Of a stretch of 64,000 nt of DNA, positions 16,539 to 24,171 are shown in pieces. The notes below the pieces were generated by a model, which saw only the letters and a program-made list of their open reading frames with translations, was not told the DNA's origin and searched no databases. Every line of letters starts with the position of its first letter. Position 1 is the stretch's first letter. Where the stretch lies: assembly GCF_004799345.1 (NCBI RefSeq), contig NZ_SSMC01000002.1, positions 558,001-622,000 of the forward strand. Reading direction: 5' to 3'. A program made the translations under genes and the position numbers. This DNA comes from Robertkochia marina. Lineage in GTDB: Bacteria > Bacteroidota > Bacteroidia > Flavobacteriales > Flavobacteriaceae.

Positions 16539-17153
16539 ATGCCCTTTGTTGAAGAGAAACACCTGGTTGATTTTCACCGGCATTTGGAGGAGAAGGAGAT
16601 TTCAGAAGAACGACTGGCCCGTGAACTAAGAAAACAACGAATGTTGAGCAGAAAATACCGAAACACCAATAAACGCCTCTTATGGTCGTTGGTTGGATGT
16701 ATGGTGTTGCTTCTTGCCGGTTACCTTTTATACCTGAAAGACCCTTCACTATTCATCGATGAAAGCCGGTTGAATGATCCTGACAGGGTCATACTTAATA
16801 AAGGGCAGTGGTTAGAGATCCAGCAAAACCTCGATGGCAAGGCCAAAGAGGTAGATGAGCTGAAGAATATTCTGAATAGTCTTGACTATCGTGGTCTGAA
16901 CCAGGAGACCATCTATACGGTGCAGGTGGCTGCGCTGACCAATGAAAATGTTTCTTTGGTGTCTAATGATCTCGTGAATATGGCGGTTTATAAGGATGTT
17001 GAATACAATAAATTTGCATTAGGCAATTACACCACACTTGAGGAGGCATTACAATTAAGAGATGTGTTGATCTCTTTAGGGTTTGAAGATGCCTTTGTAG
17101 CTTCTTATAAGAATGGTAAGCGCCTTAAAATTGAAGATTCTGCAATTAAATGA
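16539..17153 (+). CDS. Single-pass membrane protein with C-terminal SPOR-like domain
   Basis: 204 residues. A basic, helical N-terminus (about 1-48) precedes one transmembrane helix (LLWSLVGCMVLLLAGYLLYL, about 48-67). After a short coiled segment, residues about 125-200 look like a SPOR fold: IYTVQVAALTNENV...YNKFALGNYTTLEEALQLRDVLISLGFEDAFVASYKNGKRL. SPOR domains bind denuded peptidoglycan at division sites. It lies 34 bp after menB and overlaps menA by 4 bp (ATGA), so it is translated with the menaquinone genes although no role in that pathway is known. The SPOR call is by eye and moderately sure. Confidence 0.7.
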   Translation: MPFVEEKHLVDFHRHLEEKEISEERLARELRKQRMLSRKYRNTNKRLLWSLVGCMVLLLAGYLLYLKDPSLFIDESRLNDPDRVILNKGQWLEIQQNLDGKAKEVDELKNILNSLDYRGLNQETIYTVQVAALTNENVSLVSNDLVNMAVYKDVEYNKFALGNYTTLEEALQLRDVLISLGFEDAFVASYKNGKRLKIEDSAIK

Positions 17154-18058
17154 GTAACATAAAGGCATTTGTTTCTGCCGCAAGACTACGAACTTTACCT
17201 CTTTCATTATCCGGTATTGTAGCCGGAACCGGAATGGCCGCTTCAGAAGGATTGTTTGATCCGGCTGTTTTTACGCTTGCACTGATCACCACCATAGGAT
17301 TGCAGGTGCTTTCCAATTTTGCCAATGATTATGGAGATGGCGTGAAGGGGACTGATAACGATGAACGTGTTGGGCCTCAAAGAGCCTTGCAGTCCGGTCT
17401 GATTACTCCAGCGGCCATGAAGAAAGCAGTGATTATGACTGCTTTGATTACCCTTTTCACGGCCGTCGCGCTGATCTTTGCGGCCTTTGGAAGCGATAGG
17501 TTCTATTATTCACTATTGTTTTTTTTACTGGGAGTGGCGGCCATCGCTGCTGCCATCAAGTACACCGTGGGAGATTCAGCCTATGGATACAGGGGGCTGG
17601 GTGATGTTTTTGTTTTTATTTTTTTCGGACTTGTAAGTGTGGTGGGGAGTTATTTTCTTTATACGAAGGAATTGTCGGTCACGGCCTGGTTGCCGGGAAT
17701 AAGCATTGGTTTTCTAAGCGTAGGGGTTCTTAACCTCAATAACCTCAGAGACCGAAAAAGCGATCAAAAATCAGGAAAAAACACCCTGGTGGTCATCCTA
17801 GGATCGAGAAAGGCACGAATCTATCATAACAGCCTGATCATTTTAGCTATGGTTTTTTCGCTCATATATCTAGGAGTTAATTACCAAAGTCCTGTAAATC
17901 TGTTATGGCTGCTATCTTTCCTTCCTTTGGCGTTTCACCTTAAAAGATTCAACCAAACAAAGGAGGATGAAGCGGTTGATCCTGAACTTAAGAAACTGGC
18001 AATCAGCACCTTTGTGTTCTCGGTGTTGTTTTTTATAAGTTTTAATATTTTTTTGTAG
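17150..18058 (+). CDS. menA: 1,4-dihydroxy-2-naphthoate polyprenyltransferase
   Basis: 302-residue UbiA-family membrane enzyme that attaches the isoprenoid tail to 1,4-dihydroxy-2-naphthoate. The first Asp-rich motif is in LQVLSNFANDYGDGVKGTDND and the second in LNLNNLRDRKSDQKSGKNTL, with eight to nine hydrophobic helices. N-terminal AARLRTLPLSLSGIVAG is typical of MenA. Start overlaps the stop of the preceding SPOR gene. Confidence 0.96.
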   Translation: MSNIKAFVSAARLRTLPLSLSGIVAGTGMAASEGLFDPAVFTLALITTIGLQVLSNFANDYGDGVKGTDNDERVGPQRALQSGLITPAAMKKAVIMTALITLFTAVALIFAAFGSDRFYYSLLFFLLGVAAIAAAIKYTVGDSAYGYRGLGDVFVFIFFGLVSVVGSYFLYTKELSVTAWLPGISIGFLSVGVLNLNNLRDRKSDQKSGKNTLVVILGSRKARIYHNSLIILAMVFSLIYLGVNYQSPVNLLWLLSFLPLAFHLKRFNQTKEDEAVDPELKKLAISTFVFSVLFFISFNIFL

Positions 18059-18090
18059 CTTTATTAGCACAAACTAACACAACTTTTGCC

Positions 18091-18834
18091 TTGGACCAAC
18101 TTATCAAAATTCTCATTGTAGAAGACAATGTGATCATCGCAGATGATATGCAATCGATGCTTGAAGAGATCGGTTATAACATTGTCGCCAACGTTGTGGA
18201 TTATGAAAGTGCTATCGAAGTTCTTGAAAATGAGCATGTAGATCTGGCACTGCTCGATGTGATCCTTGCCACTGAAAAGACGGGAATCGATATCGGGAAA
18301 TACATCCGCGAAAAGAAGAACATCCCATTTATTTTTGTCACCTCCAACTCAGACAAAGCAACTGTTGAAAATGCTAAGTCTGTCAAGCCGAATGGGTACC
18401 TGGTAAAGCCTTTTGAACAGCAGGATCTCTTTACTTCCATTGAGATCGCGCTGTCTAACTTTAACGAGCAGGCGGCGGCAAGCTCCACCAATGATCGGGA
18501 AGTAAGCGGCAGTAACTCAATACTTCGCAACTCTATCTTTGTCAAAAAGAACCAACACTACCATCGCATACCTTTTGATGACATCAAATATGTGAAGGCA
18601 GACAATGTTTATTTGGAGGTGCATACCAAAGACAAGAGTTACCTGGTGCGCTCTGCCATGAAAGACTATATTGAGAAGCTTCCTTCTCAACAGTTCTACC
18701 GGGCGCATAAGTCGTATATTGTAAATCTTGATCATATTGAAGCCATTAATACGAGAGATATCGTCATCAATGGGGAGATCATTCCGATCTCTAAGGATTT
18801 CAGGGAATTCATTCTCGCCAATATGAACTCGTAA
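18091..18834 (+). CDS. LytTR-family response regulator
   Basis: 247 residues: a receiver domain (about 1-122; acidic E11/D12, phospho-acceptor D56, Thr in FVTSN, Lys in YLVKPF), a linker, then a LytTR DNA-binding domain (about 145-245; IFVKKNQHYHRIPFDDIKYVKADNVYLEVHT...FYRAHKSYIVNLDHIEAI). LytTR proteins typically bind direct repeats spaced by about two helical turns near the -35 region. The predicted start is TTG; no in-frame ATG exists upstream of the beta1 strand. Likely partner is the HisKA_2 kinase at 20148. The first of five direct-repeat promoters starts only 29 bp after its stop codon. Confidence 0.94.
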   Translation: MDQLIKILIVEDNVIIADDMQSMLEEIGYNIVANVVDYESAIEVLENEHVDLALLDVILATEKTGIDIGKYIREKKNIPFIFVTSNSDKATVENAKSVKPNGYLVKPFEQQDLFTSIEIALSNFNEQAAASSTNDREVSGSNSILRNSIFVKKNQHYHRIPFDDIKYVKADNVYLEVHTKDKSYLVRSAMKDYIEKLPSQQFYRAHKSYIVNLDHIEAINTRDIVINGEIIPISKDFREFILANMNS

Positions 18835-18862
18835 CTGCAAGACCAATAGAACGTTTGCATTT

Positions 18863-18925
18863 ACAACAAGAAAGGCAAGTCTTACAACATATATTTTAAT
18901 GGGGGATATTCCTGGTCTATATTAG
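18863..18925 (+). promoter_or_regulatory. Direct-repeat promoter of candidate sRNA A1
   Basis: ACAACA half-sites at 18863-18868 and 18884-18889 (21 bp apart) and a TATATTAG -7 box at 18918-18925, starting 34 bp after the start of the second half-site. A weak TTTT lies where the -33 element is expected. Spacing is identical in four other loci of the window. Confidence 0.7.
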
Positions 18926-18931
18926 CAGGGT

Positions 18932-19056
18932 TGTTAGTTTGATACTGATACATCGCCCTAAATGTTATCAGTTTAATATTCCTCGAATCGATCCAATAAC
19001 CAACCTACAAAATTGGATAATGAAAAAAGCTCCGGAGAAATTCGGGGCTTTTTTTA
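18932..19056 (+). ncRNA. Candidate small RNA A1
   Basis: About 125 nt from the predicted start to the T-tract; no credible open frame. It contains a 7-bp hairpin ACTGATA...TATCAGT whose loop carries GCCCTAAAT, a second hairpin ATCCAAT...ATTGGAT with AACCTAC in the loop, and the terminator AGCTCCG...CGGGGCT. The same order (GTTGTTA start, C-rich loop, AACCTAC, AGCTCCGG-type terminator) is seen in A5 and, more loosely, in A4. The 5' end is inferred from the -7 box. Expression is untested. Confidence 0.65.
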
Positions 19057-19057
19057 T
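19026..19057 (+). terminator. Terminator of candidate sRNA A1
   Basis: Stem AAAGCTCCG/CGGGGCTTT with an 8-nt loop and a T-tract; one T-G wobble favours the plus strand. Confidence 0.75.
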
Positions 19058-19059
19058 TA

Positions 19060-19640
19060 GTTAGCAGTTTGCAGTTTACAGTTAACTAATGATTTCGTCT
19101 TCGCGAGTTTACCTGTCAGTAGACGGGACCTATGAAATTGTATTTCTTGTGGAGGATGATGACGGTAAATGCAAAGGTGCAAAGTAGCTAAGAAGCTAAG
19201 AAGCAAAGGGTCCATAATTATCCCAACCGTAAATTATATATGGTTCGTCTTCGCGAAACCTGTAGCGCAGGTTGTGGCGATCTCCCGGTTATACCTCTAT
19301 GCCTATTTTTGATCTTTCATCACCAAAGCCAATTTTGAAAACGTTTTTACCCTCCCCTTTTTTAAGGGGAGGTGGTTTTGTATAGCAAAACCGGAGGGGT
19401 CTAAGGACGACCGAGCGTTAAAAAAAGGTCTGGAAGACCATTTTAGCTATGGGGCCAGGGGGCGGGCTGGGAGTAAGGACGGGGTGGTTAAAAGGTACAA
19501 AACCGGAAGGAGTTGTAAGTGAGCTTAACTTCAATCAACCCGCCCCGTCTCAGGGTTTTATCCTGATCCACCCCGACCTGTCCAGGGTGGGGAGCCTCCT
19601 ATAATTTTTACTTGATTAAAATTCGTTAACGTTAGGGCCC
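19060..19640. repeat. Repeat-filled spacer with a REP-like composite element
   Basis: Holds GCAGTTTGCAGTTTACAG units just after the A1 terminator, a TCTTCGCGA...CAGGTTGTGGCGATCT element (about 19247-19285), and a composite element (19350-19601) with left arm CCTCCCCTTTTTTAAGGGGAGG, a TTTTGTATAGCAAAAC hairpin, a GGTCTGGAAGACC block, and a right part ACCCGCCCCGTCTCAGG...CCACCC. The overall plan matches 8704-8842. No gene is seen. Confidence 0.6.
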
Positions 19641-19663
19641 CCATATCCCCATATCCCAACTTC

Positions 19664-19726
19664 ACAACAACTTCGGCCACCTTCACAACAAACAATTTGT
19701 AATAAGGGTATTCCTACATACTTTAG
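19664..19726 (+). promoter_or_regulatory. Direct-repeat promoter of candidate sRNA A2
   Basis: TTCACAACA occurs twice, with ACAACA at 19664-19669 and 19685-19690 (21 bp), and TACTTTAG at 19719-19726, again 34 bp from the second half-site start. TTTG at 19696-19699 sits 19 bp before the -7 box and is the best -33 match of the five. Confidence 0.7.
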
Positions 19727-19732
19727 AGGTGT

Positions 19733-19830
19733 TGATACGAAAGAGTTGATTAATAGCATAACAACTTGTTTCATAAAAATTTTGCCCTGAAAACGAGTTT
19801 TAAGTCGCCCCTTAGAACTCGTTTTTTTTT
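19733..19830 (+). ncRNA. Candidate small RNA A2
   Basis: About 98 nt ending in a very strong terminator. It begins near GTGTTGATACG and carries GCCCTGAAAA just before the terminator stem, with a further GCCCC in the terminator loop. There is no open frame and no neighbouring gene that this terminator could serve: the nearest upstream coding region ends about 900 bp earlier and its transcript would meet the A1 terminator first. Confidence 0.65.
19791..19830 (+). terminator. Terminator of candidate sRNA A2
   Basis: Fourteen-pair stem AAACGAGTTTTAAG/CTTAGAACTCGTTT with one wobble, 6-nt loop and nine T. Confidence 0.85.
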
Positions 19831-19951
19831 CTTTTGATCATCAACGCAATACGTTTTTTGTCATAGAGAGATGCTTAATTAAATGTTGTTTATTCTTACT
19901 TTTTTTCTTTTATTCTCGTACATTTAATTTTGCTATAAGGAACTGAGATTC

Positions 19952-20014
19952 ACAACAGCTTTCTGTGGTTATACAACAAAAGTTTAGGGGTTGTTGTGAA
20001 TTGAGTTAAGTTTA
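19952..20014 (+). promoter_or_regulatory. Direct-repeat promoter of candidate sRNA A3
   Basis: ACAACA at 19952-19957 and 19973-19978 (21 bp) and TAAGTTTA at 20007-20014. An inverted copy TGTTGTGAAT (19992-20001) pairs perfectly with 19948-19957, so this locus has a third, opposed half-site between the direct repeat and the -7 box. Confidence 0.65.
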
Positions 20015-20020
20015 TCCTGC

Positions 20021-20107
20021 TGTTAAAATGTTATAAAGTATTAAGGTGAGTGCGATCTTGCCTAAACAATGGTAAAAAAAGCCTAAATGCGCATTTAGGC
20101 TTTTTTT
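20021..20107 (+). ncRNA. Candidate small RNA A3
   Basis: About 87 nt from the predicted start to a perfect 20-bp palindromic terminator. It contains GCCTAAAC and, in the terminator, GCCTAAAT, which resemble the GCCC(C/T)AAA motifs of the other four. No open frame longer than a few codons. It ends 41 bp before the kinase start codon. An alternative -7 box TAATTTTG at 19925-19932 could give a longer RNA of about 165 nt. Confidence 0.6.
20074..20107. terminator. Palindromic terminator of candidate sRNA A3
   Basis: AAAAAAGCCTAAATGC/GCATTTAGGCTTTTTT is fully self-complementary and can act on both strands. Confidence 0.85.
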
Positions 20108-20147
20108 AAATTAAAAGCAGCAGGTTTACCCCTAACAAGAAAGTGTA

Positions 20148-22103
20148 TTGAGAAAAAAATTACTTCATACAAAATTTATCGGTTTTCTTCTTTGCCTGCT
20201 TCTGTCCTGGCCACTATTGGCACAGTCTGAGCCCAGAGATGCCTACTCTGCCTTTATGCAGTCTGAAGATGTTGAAGCACGATTCGATGTCTTTTTTGAC
20301 ATGGATCAGAGGTATGTGGGTATTACGGCCTACCGCTGGAAGGAGAAAATTGAGGATATCATAAAACGAATCAATACTGCTGAAGATCCTTATTCCAAGC
20401 CCTATTATGAAACCATGCTTTGCAGGTTGTATTATGACATGGGCGATTTTGAAAAAGGGGCCTACCTCGCCGATAAGCTGCTGGAAGACGGTGCTAATCT
20501 TGATGTAAAGGTAAAGCGTACCCTGCTTAGGGTGGCCGATCGTATTTATGCAGAAATGCTGCTGTATGATAAGCAGTTAAAAGTTCGCAAGGAACAGGAA
20601 AAACTGGCAGAGAAGGTTGAATTGTATTCGGTATATGCCAACCTGGGGCTATATCGTCAGGCCTTGTTTGATTACGAGATCCGTAACCCTTATGATTCTA
20701 TCGCTAAGAAAGGAAATTTCGCACTGGCCAAATACTATAAGGACCGGGCAGACTTTAAAAGACTTGATGGAGGACTGCCGCTTTCTGCTATCAAAGAATA
20801 TGAAAGTGCCCTTTCACTCATCGAAGATTATATCAATATTCAAGGTATCAGTTCGGAAGCCGAGTTCAGGGAGGCTCTTTTTCTCGGAGGACAGATCCAT
20901 GGAGGGATTGGAAAGTGTAAATTGGCACTTGGTGAATACCGTAAAGCCATATCCTACCTGGAAGAAGGCGTGTCTTCAGGAAAGTTCTACGAACAGGGCA
21001 AATTTCCTTATCATACCTCTGAATACTGGACGGATCTCGCTGAATGCTATTTGAAGGATTCCAACTATGAGATCGCCAAGCTATACCTTGATAGTATAGA
21101 AAGTGTTGGCAAATTGGCTCCTTCCAATAAAATGCGGTTCTACCATCTTAAGGCCGATTATTTTTTGGGTACAGAGCGACCGGTAATGGCGGCATCATAT
21201 TTAAACCGCTACTCTAAAGGAAGGGATTCTATAGAAAAGAGCGTTATGGGCAAGCAATTGCTCGGACAGTTCGTGGCTTTTGATATTGACCAGCAAACCA
21301 AGTTGAAGCTCGAAAAACAAAAGCAGGATCTGGAGAGAAATAAGAATGAGATCCTTGAACGCGAAAAGATCATTTACCTGAGTATTGTAGCCTTGCTTTT
21401 TAGTTTGCTTTGTGTGGTAGCCCTGATCGTTGCCTATTTAAAGAGTGTCAAGAACAAAAAACTCATTGAAAATCAGAAACAGATCATTGAGGATTCTCTT
21501 ATTGAGAAAGATTCGCTCCTAAAGGAGATTCACCACAGGGTAAAGAACAACCTGCAAATGGTATCGAGTTTATTAAGCCTGCAATCCAAAAATACTCGTA
21601 GTCGAGCCGCGATCAATGCGCTGGAGGAAGGACAGAGTCGTGTTAAAGCCATGGCCCTGATCCATCAGAAATTGTATCAGAACGACGATCTTTCTGTCAT
21701 CGAGATGCAGGAATATATTGAATCTTTGGTGGCTTCTATACATTCAGTATTTAAAAAGGAGGGATATCAAACCAATATTCACATCGATGCCGAACAAACC
21801 AGGCTTGATGTTGATAGGGCCATTCCTATCGGACTTATTCTGAATGAACTGGTCTCAAACTCCTTTAAATATGCCTTTGCAGAGAATAAGGAAGGAAATA
21901 TTTATATCAGACTTCAGAGCGATGGTGAAGAATATTCCTTTGAGTACAAGGACGACGGGAAAGGACTTCCGGACGATTTTGAGCAGACCTCTGTAGGTTC
22001 AATGGGGTTACGATTGATCAGACGTCTGGCCAATCAGCTGAGATCCAATCTTCAGATAGATACCCAGGCTGCAGGAGCACGCTTCTGGTTTAATTTCGGG
22101 TAA
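20148..22103 (+). CDS. TPR-containing HisKA_2 sensor histidine kinase
   Basis: 651 residues. Signal peptide (about 1-27, ending LLAQ), a helical TPR-like sensor region (about 30-390), one transmembrane helix (IIYLSIVALLFSLLCVVALIVAYL, about 405-428), a short coiled coil, then HisKA_2 with EIHHRVKNNLQMVSSLLSLQS (phospho-acceptor among H462/H463) and a HATPase_c domain (NELVSNSFKYAF, DDGKGLP, GSMGLRLIRRLANQL). The start is TTG, like the LytTR gene. Such kinases commonly partner LytTR regulators in flavobacteria; the two genes here are separated only by three candidate sRNA genes and repeats. The signal sensed is unknown. Confidence 0.93.
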   Translation: MRKKLLHTKFIGFLLCLLLSWPLLAQSEPRDAYSAFMQSEDVEARFDVFFDMDQRYVGITAYRWKEKIEDIIKRINTAEDPYSKPYYETMLCRLYYDMGDFEKGAYLADKLLEDGANLDVKVKRTLLRVADRIYAEMLLYDKQLKVRKEQEKLAEKVELYSVYANLGLYRQALFDYEIRNPYDSIAKKGNFALAKYYKDRADFKRLDGGLPLSAIKEYESALSLIEDYINIQGISSEAEFREALFLGGQIHGGIGKCKLALGEYRKAISYLEEGVSSGKFYEQGKFPYHTSEYWTDLAECYLKDSNYEIAKLYLDSIESVGKLAPSNKMRFYHLKADYFLGTERPVMAASYLNRYSKGRDSIEKSVMGKQLLGQFVAFDIDQQTKLKLEKQKQDLERNKNEILEREKIIYLSIVALLFSLLCVVALIVAYLKSVKNKKLIENQKQIIEDSLIEKDSLLKEIHHRVKNNLQMVSSLLSLQSKNTRSRAAINALEEGQSRVKAMALIHQKLYQNDDLSVIEMQEYIESLVASIHSVFKKEGYQTNIHIDAEQTRLDVDRAIPIGLILNELVSNSFKYAFAENKEGNIYIRLQSDGEEYSFEYKDDGKGLPDDFEQTSVGSMGLRLIRRLANQLRSNLQIDTQAAGARFWFNFG

Positions 22104-22143
22104 ATTTTACTACATTTAAAGGTGTCAATCTAAAGTATTTTAT

Positions 22144-22821
22144 ATGAAAATCACCTTTTATGGCCACGCTGCTTTCGGAATCGAGGTAAGTGGAAGCCAT
22201 CTTGTTGTAGATCCTTTTATTTCCGGTAATGAAAAGGCATCAGCCATTGATGTTGATGCAATCAAGGCAGATGTTATTCTGGTGACCCATGCACACCAGG
22301 ATCATATCCTGGATGTTGAACGCATCGCAGGGAATACCGGGGCCACCATTGTGTCTAATTATGAGATCGCTTCGTACTTCGGAAATAAAGGTTTTGAGAT
22401 GCATCCGCTGAATCATGGAGGGGCACAGCATTTTGATTTTGGAAAGGTAAAATATGTCAATGCTATTCATACATCTTCATTCCCTGACGGCTCTTATGGC
22501 GGACAACCGGGAGGTTTTGTAATCGAAGGGGAACATAAAAATATCTATATAGCCGGGGATACTGCTCTTACGATGGATATGAAGCTAATCCCTTTGCAGA
22601 CTTCACTTGACCTGGCGATACTGCCTATTGGAGATAATTTCACCATGGGGGTTGACGATGCTATTATAGCCTCTGATTTCCTGGAATGCGATAAGATCCT
22701 TGGCTGCCATTATGATACCTTTGGATATATTGAGATTGATCATGAAGAAGCTAAGAGAAAATTCTTCGATCATAAGAAAGATCTGATGCTCCTTGAGATC
22801 GGAGAAAGTATTGAATTGTAA
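22144..22821 (+). CDS. UPF0173-type metal-dependent hydrolase
   Basis: 225-residue metallo-beta-lactamase-fold protein. MKITFYGHAAFGIEV at the start, the metal site THAHQDHILD near residue 49, GGFVIEGEHKNIYIAGDTAL and the C-terminal HYDTFGYIEIDHEEA are typical of the UPF0173/YtkL group. Substrate unknown. It ends exactly where menC begins, with no spacing, so it is probably translated with menC. Confidence 0.9.
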   Translation: MKITFYGHAAFGIEVSGSHLVVDPFISGNEKASAIDVDAIKADVILVTHAHQDHILDVERIAGNTGATIVSNYEIASYFGNKGFEMHPLNHGGAQHFDFGKVKYVNAIHTSSFPDGSYGGQPGGFVIEGEHKNIYIAGDTALTMDMKLIPLQTSLDLAILPIGDNFTMGVDDAIIASDFLECDKILGCHYDTFGYIEIDHEEAKRKFFDHKKDLMLLEIGESIEL

Positions 22822-23874
22822 ATGAGAGGAAGATATTTCAGGCACATCCTGAACTTTAAACGACCCAGTGGGACCTCCAGGGGGGTATTAACCACCAAAG
22901 AAACCTGGTACTTAATTCTTGAGGAAAAAGGGAGAACGGGGATAGGAGAATGTGGTATTCTCAGAACCCTGAGCATTGATGACCGGCCCGATTATGAGGA
23001 TAAATTGATCTGGTTATGTGATCATTTGCATCTGGAGCCCCATGAGATCTATGAGGCCTTAAAAGAATTCCCGTCTATTGTTTTTGGCTGGGAGCAAGCA
23101 CTGTTGTCATTAAGATCGGAATCTCCTTTCATACTATTTCCTTCTGATTTTACAGCCGGCAAGCAGGGGATACCTATTAATGGATTGATATGGATGGGAG
23201 ATCCGGAATTTATGCAGGAACAGATCTCTGATAAACTAAAGGAGGGCTTTTCTTGTATAAAAATGAAGATCGGAGCCATCGACTTCGACACTGAGGTCAG
23301 GCTTTTAAAAGAAATTCGCAAGAAGTTTGGTCGGGAAGATGTTGAATTGCGGGTAGACGCCAACGGGGCCTTTTCTGAAAAAGAAGCCCTTAAAAAGCTC
23401 GAGATCCTGAGCCGGCTTGATCTGCATTCCATAGAACAACCTATAAAAGCCGGAAACCCGGAAGCCATGGAGAAGCTGTGCCGAAATACGCCCCTTCCCA
23501 TTGCGCTCGACGAAGAACTTATCGGGGTGTTTGATTATGAAGACCGCAAGTCATTACTTACGACTGTCAAACCTCAGTACATCATTCTTAAACCCAGTCT
23601 TGTAGGTGGGTTTAAAAGTAGTGATCAATGGATAGATCTTGCTGGAGAAGTCAATGCCGGATGGTGGCTCACCAGTGCCCTGGAAAGCAATATAGGTCTT
23701 AATGCTATTGCTCAATACACGTACGAACAAAAGAATCCCATGCCACAGGGCCTTGGTACCGGAAGCCTTTTTACCAATAATATTGAGGCGCCCTTAAGAG
23801 TTGATAATGGGTTACTTAGCTATAACGCGGAAAAAAAATGGGATTTACCTGCTGAATGGGGTGTAACATTTTAA
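22822..23874 (+). CDS. menC: o-Succinylbenzoate synthase
   Basis: 350-residue enolase-superfamily enzyme that dehydrates SHCHC to o-succinylbenzoate. The catalytic Lys pair is in SCIKMKIGA, metal ligands are in LRVDANGAFSE, SIEQPI and ALDEELIG, and the second Lys in YIILKPSLVGGF. The start ATG follows directly on the preceding stop codon. N-terminal capping domain is complete. Confidence 0.95.
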   Translation: MRGRYFRHILNFKRPSGTSRGVLTTKETWYLILEEKGRTGIGECGILRTLSIDDRPDYEDKLIWLCDHLHLEPHEIYEALKEFPSIVFGWEQALLSLRSESPFILFPSDFTAGKQGIPINGLIWMGDPEFMQEQISDKLKEGFSCIKMKIGAIDFDTEVRLLKEIRKKFGREDVELRVDANGAFSEKEALKKLEILSRLDLHSIEQPIKAGNPEAMEKLCRNTPLPIALDEELIGVFDYEDRKSLLTTVKPQYIILKPSLVGGFKSSDQWIDLAGEVNAGWWLTSALESNIGLNAIAQYTYEQKNPMPQGLGTGSLFTNNIEAPLRVDNGLLSYNAEKKWDLPAEWGVTF

Positions 23875-24171
23875 AAAGTCAGACTACTTATGTGGATGAT
23901 GTATTGAAGGAATCGAGAGTCGTGAGCCGAGAGTGGGGGCGTAGATGATGAATGATGAATTATGAATGATGAATGATGCTTTACGGAGTTAACTGTGGCA
24001 ATATCCCTGTTTGAATACTGGGTATTTAATGTACTAGAATGAAGAAAATTAAGGTCCTTCGCATCGCCTGCCGCTGCTCAGGATCTCTGTTGGTTTTAAT
24101 GCCAACGGTATAGTAACCAATAACAAATCTGCAAACTACTAACTGCAACCTGCAAACTGAAAACTGAACAT
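23875..24171. repeat. Non-coding spacer with short repeats
   Basis: Contains GATGAATTATGAATGATGAATG units (about 23946-23980), a copy of the GGTCCTTCGC...GCTGCTCAGGATCTC family (about 24052-24088) and CTGCAAACT/AACTGCAAC units (about 24128-24166). No terminator hairpin of note and no gene. Confidence 0.55.
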
